Under the pieces are notes generated by a model. That model was not told the origin of the DNA. It made no database searches and worked only from the letters and a program-made list of their open reading frames with translations. A DNA stretch of 64,000 nucleotides from Vibrio gigantis. GTDB taxonomy: Bacteria > Pseudomonadota > Gammaproteobacteria > Enterobacterales > Vibrionaceae. Position 1 is the stretch's first letter; each line of letters opens with the position of its first letter. This document shows positions 60,718-64,000 of the stretch, piece by piece. The position numbers and the translations under genes were made by a program. Where the stretch lies: positions 1,054,001-1,118,000 of the forward strand of contig NZ_AP025493.1 of NCBI RefSeq assembly GCF_024347515.1. The letters are read 5' to 3'.

Positions 60718-61701
60718 ATGAAAGCTATTATCGCAGCACAAGCAGGTTCTCCAGAAGTTCTTACTTTGATTGATACTAATGAACCAGAAACACAAGAAAA
60801 TGAAGTCAAAATTAAAGTAAAAGCATTTGGCCTAAATAAAGCAGAAACTTATTACCGAGCAGGCCACTTTGGCCAACTAAACCCTGAATTGGCACTGGGT
60901 ATTGAAGCTGCTGGCGAAGTTATCTTCGACCCATCAGGTACGTATCAGAAAGGGGACAAGGTTGTCACAGCAATGGGCGGAATGATGTTTGCTCGCCACG
61001 GTGGTTATGCAGAAATCATCGCTGTAAACAAAACCAACGTGAAAAAAATCAATAGTGATATTGATTTTACCACTCTCGCTTCATTACCAGAACTTTACTC
61101 AACGGTATGGGGTGCATTGGACAAAACGCTAAACATTCAATCAGGTGAAACGTTATTAGTTAGAGGGGCTACGTCAGCAGTTGGCTTAGCAGCCGTCACT
61201 TATGCTAAAGCAAAAGGCTTAACCATCTTCGCAACAACACGCAGTGAAGATAAGGTTGAGTTATTGAAGTCCATGGGGGCAGATAACGTTCTTATCGATG
61301 ATGGTCATGTAGGCGACAAAGTACGAGCTATTCTTCCTGAAGGTGTCGATAAAGCGCTGGAAGTTGTTGGTGCATCAACCGTTGTTGATACAATGAAAGC
61401 GATTAGACCATGGGGTGAAGTCACTGTAGTCGGCCTTCTTGGCGGCGCACCTGTGATTGAGAACTTTGGTTTAATGTCAGACTTACCAAGCTCAGTAAAA
61501 CTAAGCTTTTTCCAAAGTGGAATGCTAGGTAACGAACTACCACTAGAAGAGTCACCGCTTGACTGGGTTGCGGACCAAATACTCGACGGAAAAATGCCAT
61601 CAATTATTTCTCAGGTATTTAAATATGAAGATACCAAAAAGGCTCACTCGCTAATGGACGCCAACCAAGCTAACGGTAAACTCGTTGTTGAAATGGATTA
61701 A
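60718..61701 (+). CDS. Zinc-less NADPH:quinone oxidoreductase (MDR superfamily)
   Basis: From the ATG at 60718 (AGGAA upstream) the product has 327 residues of the medium-chain dehydrogenase/reductase fold. It has a quinone-reductase start ('MKAIIAAQAGSPEVLTLID') and lacks the catalytic zinc cysteines of alcohol dehydrogenases. 'GLNKAETYYRAGHFG' and the NADPH-binding 'LLVRGATSAVGLAAVTYAKA' (about 140-160) are visible. It reduces quinones or other electrophiles, probably under electrophile-responsive LysR control. Confidence 0.92.
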   Translation: MKAIIAAQAGSPEVLTLIDTNEPETQENEVKIKVKAFGLNKAETYYRAGHFGQLNPELALGIEAAGEVIFDPSGTYQKGDKVVTAMGGMMFARHGGYAEIIAVNKTNVKKINSDIDFTTLASLPELYSTVWGALDKTLNIQSGETLLVRGATSAVGLAAVTYAKAKGLTIFATTRSEDKVELLKSMGADNVLIDDGHVGDKVRAILPEGVDKALEVVGASTVVDTMKAIRPWGEVTVVGLLGGAPVIENFGLMSDLPSSVKLSFFQSGMLGNELPLEESPLDWVADQILDGKMPSIISQVFKYEDTKKAHSLMDANQANGKLVVEMD

Positions 61702-61769
61702 TGCCTATCGATACCCATAAACCAACAACATGGTCACTGCATATCGATGTAGTGACCAATATCCTTACC

Positions 61770-62426
61770 TCACTTTACGCACTTATCCAGTTTAAGCTCT
61801 GCCGTCACTTTAGTAAGGCGCAGCGCTATTGCAAAGCAGACTAAGTAAGGACTCACATACCAAAAGATGCTTTCTAACGGTTGCTTCACCTGCGCTTCTC
61901 TGGTTTTTATGTATTGGTTTTTCTGCTTCTCATACTGACTCAGCATACCATCCACCCACACCGCATCACTTTCAACCAGCGATACACTAGGCGCAGGAAC
62001 CGTAAAATCCGATGCGTTGGGTAACAAGGTGAAATCAACATCTTTGAACGTCATTGCGGTGTTCAAATACCACAAACACGCTTCATGATGCTGAGCCTGG
62101 TTATCTAAAGATGGTTGACCTGTGCAGATATCACTTCTCAGCTTATCCAAAGAAAACTGCTGAACCGATTCTAGAATCACCACCGCTCTGGTTTGTTCTG
62201 TTTCAACCCAATCACCCGCCACTTTCGCACGAATCTCAGAGACTGCACCGAGCATCCCGATCCCTGCTAATAGTGGCCACAAATAGTCCATCAATTTCCA
62301 TTTACGTCGGCTCAAGTTGAACCCACACCAAATGGGAAGGTGTAAAAGGAGCGTTAGGCCAAGCGATAGCAAAACGAAATTCAAGGAGCTAGAGAGCATG
62401 AGTTCGCTATCAAAGAAGTTCTTCAT
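61770..62426 (-). CDS. Hypothetical membrane protein
   Basis: The 218-residue protein has three predicted membrane segments (about 16-36, 47-65 and 186-204) and between them a soluble, probably periplasmic, region of about 120 residues with a cysteine pair ('DICTGQPS', 'HEACLWYLN'). I do not recognise a family. It is convergent with the quinone oxidoreductase gene (68-bp gap) and stands alone on its strand. Confidence 0.7.
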   Translation of the reverse strand: MKNFFDSELMLSSSLNFVLLSLGLTLLLHLPIWCGFNLSRRKWKLMDYLWPLLAGIGMLGAVSEIRAKVAGDWVETEQTRAVVILESVQQFSLDKLRSDICTGQPSLDNQAQHHEACLWYLNTAMTFKDVDFTLLPNASDFTVPAPSVSLVESDAVWVDGMLSQYEKQKNQYIKTREAQVKQPLESIFWYVSPYLVCFAIALRLTKVTAELKLDKCVK

Positions 62427-62503
62427 AATGAGTTACTTGCCGTTAAAACAAGGAGTGATTTGATACTAAGAGCGATATTAGAAAAGAGTGTAAGGGGAAA
62501 GTA

Positions 62504-62536
62504 AAACAGCACCAACAATTGGAGTTAGCGCTGTTT
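62504..62536 (-). terminator. Probable terminator after the GNAT gene
   Basis: AAACAGC and GCTGTTT form the outer arms with a partial inner stem (CCAA/TTGG), just past the stop of the minus-strand acetyltransferase gene. On that strand a TTTT run follows. Confidence 0.6.
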
Positions 62537-62538
62537 AT

Positions 62539-63009
62539 TTAAGCAATTAGCGGCTTTTCCATCGGGATACAGTCGAGGCTAATACCTCTAGGCGAGTGAT
62601 AAGTGGAAAGTTCATCACCGATAAAGCCACACGAACGATAAAATTCCGCAGCATTCAGGGTCGATTCTAGCTTCATTAACGGCAAGTTGTGTTTAATCGC
62701 TAGTTCTTCTAGGAACTGCAACATCTGCTTCGCTGCGCCTTTTCCGGAAAAATCTGGGTCCACAAAAATAGCATCAATCATACCGGTTTCGATGTTGATT
62801 TTACCGCTGCCAATCACTCGGTCATCGACTTCTGAAACATGAAAGGTTTCAACTACATCACTGATGAATCCATCAGACATCCCACCCTGCGTCCATATTG
62901 AAAGCTGTTCTTCCGAGTAATAAGCGGAACACTTTTCGACAATGGCACGGCTTCGAATATCGAAAATATCCTGAGCGTCAGACTCAACCGCTTTTCTAAT
63001 GGTAATCAT
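62539..63009 (-). CDS. GNAT-family N-acetyltransferase
   Basis: The ATG at 63009 (MITIRKAVESDAQDIFDI) has AGAGG upstream; a longer in-frame start at 63072 is not supported. The 156-residue product has the GNAT core: 'IDAIFVDPDFSGKGAAKQMLQFLEELA' (in parts, with the acetyl-CoA loop GKGAAK) and 'LESTLNAAEFYRSCGF'. Its middle region resembles YafP-like enzymes ('CSAYYSEEQLSIWTQGG'). Substrate unknown. Confidence 0.9.
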   Translation of the reverse strand: MITIRKAVESDAQDIFDIRSRAIVEKCSAYYSEEQLSIWTQGGMSDGFISDVVETFHVSEVDDRVIGSGKINIETGMIDAIFVDPDFSGKGAAKQMLQFLEELAIKHNLPLMKLESTLNAAEFYRSCGFIGDELSTYHSPRGISLDCIPMEKPLIA

Positions 63010-63091
63010 AAGCCTACCTCTAGGAATTGTTGGAAAATGGAAAGCCATAGCTGTGGCACTAACCTCACTCAATTTATCACAAAGCGACTGG

Positions 63092-63565
63092 CTATTTCAG
63101 CTCCAATACATGCTCGATAAAGTCAGACTTCTTTTCACGGTACTCTTCCTGCGACCAACCTTCACAAGACATTTTAAGGGCATTGTATTGCTCGACTAAG
63201 GCAGGGGCCGCACGTAGCTTGTCACGAAACGTTAGAAAGCATTCAAACTCAGAACCATTAGCGACAACTTGCAACGCCACATCGTCCTCAGATGTAGACT
63301 CCAACATACACAATTCAGGCGTTCTTAAGGTATCGAGTTTCTCATTGAAGCCAAGTGTGGTGAGTTGCTCAACGGTACACTCAAATTCACTCGATTCAAT
63401 ACCAACGTATATATCTAAGTCACCTTTAGATATTGCAGATGGAATCGAAGATGCGCCTACATGTTCGACTCTCGCATTAGGTTTCAGCTTATTGATGTCA
63501 CGCTCATATCGAGCAAACATCTTATGGCAAGCAGCTTGGTATTGTTCAGCTAGGTAGAATTTCAT
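63092..63565 (-). CDS. GrpB-family nucleotidyltransferase-like protein
   Basis: The 157-residue product carries the GrpB pattern 'ARVEHVGASSIPSAISKGDLDIYVGI' (about 31-56, in parts), a nucleotidyltransferase-fold motif with the paired acidic residues in 'DLDIYV', and 'ELCMLESTSEDDVALQVVA', 'FLTFRDKLRAAPALVEQYNALK' (in parts). The activity of the family is not well established. It lies 18 bp upstream of... rather, just after a small membrane-protein gene on the same strand, so they may be co-transcribed. Confidence 0.88.
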   Translation of the reverse strand: MKFYLAEQYQAACHKMFARYERDINKLKPNARVEHVGASSIPSAISKGDLDIYVGIESSEFECTVEQLTTLGFNEKLDTLRTPELCMLESTSEDDVALQVVANGSEFECFLTFRDKLRAAPALVEQYNALKMSCEGWSQEEYREKKSDFIEHVLELK

Positions 63566-63583
63566 ACTGACTCGCTTCTATGG

Positions 63584-63835
63584 TTAGCTCTGAGCATTAA
63601 AGCTATTAAACATACCGATAGCTAACAGAAATAGCGCAATGCTAATCGCCCCGATATAAGAGATTCTGGTTCGATCTTTTTCAGTTGGAGTTAATGAAGG
63701 GAAGCGTCCTAATGTGAATACCTTACAGACTATCCAACCAGAACCGTAACCAATAAATTCGATCACTAGCGACTGAAACATATATCTGAAGAATGCACTT
63801 AATGCCCTAAAATACGTGACTATCACCTCTTCCAT
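63584..63835 (-). CDS. Small hypothetical membrane protein
   Basis: This 83-residue protein has two hydrophobic stretches (about 20-40, weak, and 60-78, strong: 'ISYIGAISIALFLLAIGMF') around a basic, proline-containing loop. No family recognised. It precedes the GrpB gene by 18 bp on the same strand. Confidence 0.6.
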   Translation of the reverse strand: MEEVIVTYFRALSAFFRYMFQSLVIEFIGYGSGWIVCKVFTLGRFPSLTPTEKDRTRISYIGAISIALFLLAIGMFNSFNAQS

Positions 63836-63965
63836 TCTGTGCCCTAATTAAAGTCAATTTGGAACAGAAAATGCCACGGGTAGAAATTCATATCAAGTTT
63901 CTTATCTAGGTTTCTAGTTTATAAATTCAGGTTAACTCGAAATTCACAATATGTTGAAACTTGAA

Positions 63966-63997
63966 AATAGCACCAAAATTAAAACCTTGGTGCTATT
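63966..63997 (-). terminator. Hairpin terminator at the right edge
   Basis: AATAGCACCAA pairs perfectly with TTGGTGCTATT around a 10-nt loop. A TTTTC run follows on the minus strand, so it probably ends a minus-strand gene that lies to the right of the window. Confidence 0.7.
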
Positions 63998-64000
63998 ACC

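Noticed and set aside
62999..63557. Plus-strand ORFs across the GNAT and GrpB genes
   Set aside because: They are antisense to recognisable families and lack ribosome-binding sites.
1..64000. CRISPR arrays, tRNA or rRNA genes, insertion sequences, toxin-antitoxin pairs
   Set aside because: No regularly spaced repeats, cloverleaf-like or rRNA stretches, transposase motifs, or typical toxin-antitoxin pairs were seen; the XRE/DUF2975 pair has a four-helix membrane partner rather than a toxin.

Overview
The window looks like accessory or secondary-chromosome DNA of a marine Vibrio, possibly the Splendidus clade. This rests on gene families and neighbourhoods (MpaA, MAPEG, XdhABC plus guanine deaminase, FrmA/FghA, AcoR plus aldehyde dehydrogenase, many LysR regulators, a dCACHE chemoreceptor) and was not tested by a database search. 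I see no rRNA, tRNA, CRISPR array, insertion sequence, integrase or replication origin. Genes are densely packed in short operons, often divergent from their own regulator, and many are closed by clear rho-independent terminators.

Region by region. 1-4.3 kb: start of a sugar ABC permease (cut by the window edge), a LysR regulator, and an oligopeptide or murein-peptide binding protein divergent from the murein tripeptide amidase mpaA. 4.3-6 kb: an orphan DUF4238 gene and an SMR efflux pump. 6-11 kb: a two-component system divergent from an outer-membrane barrel, a membrane protein with a degenerate GGDEF domain, and a second small barrel. 11.3-15.6 kb: glutathione-dependent formaldehyde detoxification (frmA, fghA), an unusual second SMR protein, a small anchored protein and a Nudix hydrolase. 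15.6-20.1 kb: a GntR-controlled cluster of an AllC-like amidohydrolase, a YfcC-type transporter and a DUF1028 Ntn-hydrolase, with two identical palindromic operators. 20.1-25.6 kb: a LysE exporter and LysR pair wedged between a remnant of an aldehyde dehydrogenase 3' end and the intact gene, which is divergent from the sigma-54 activator AcoR and has a recognisable -24/-12 promoter.

25.6-31.8 kb: a tiny ORF with a perfect ribosome-binding site, a chemoreceptor, a LysR/GST pair, an XRE/DUF2975 pair and another LysR. 31.8-36.7 kb: two DUF1254 exported proteins divergent from an exported (alpha/alpha)6-barrel-like protein, all of unknown role. 36.7-38.8 kb: small unknown genes and a zincin resembling a stand-alone LPD1 domain. 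38.8-44.2 kb: a LysR-flanked catabolic set (GltS-like symporter, epoxide hydrolase, aldehyde dehydrogenase). 44.2-48.8 kb: a Dcu-type transporter, HAD and HD hydrolases, an acetyltransferase and a 3-methyladenine DNA glycosylase. 49-57.5 kb: purine catabolism (GntR regulator, xdhA, xdhB, xdhC, guanine deaminase, AEC transporter) with repeated ATTGTATACAAT-type boxes. 57.5-64 kb: small stand-alone genes, including an NTF2-like protein, MAPEG, RidA, a LysR/quinone reductase divergon, GNAT and GrpB.

The best candidates for something undescribed are the DUF1028/YfcC/AllC/GntR cluster, the DUF1254/barrel-protein divergon, and the GltS/epoxide hydrolase/aldehyde dehydrogenase operon. Functional statements come from recognising families by eye, without alignment or profile searches.
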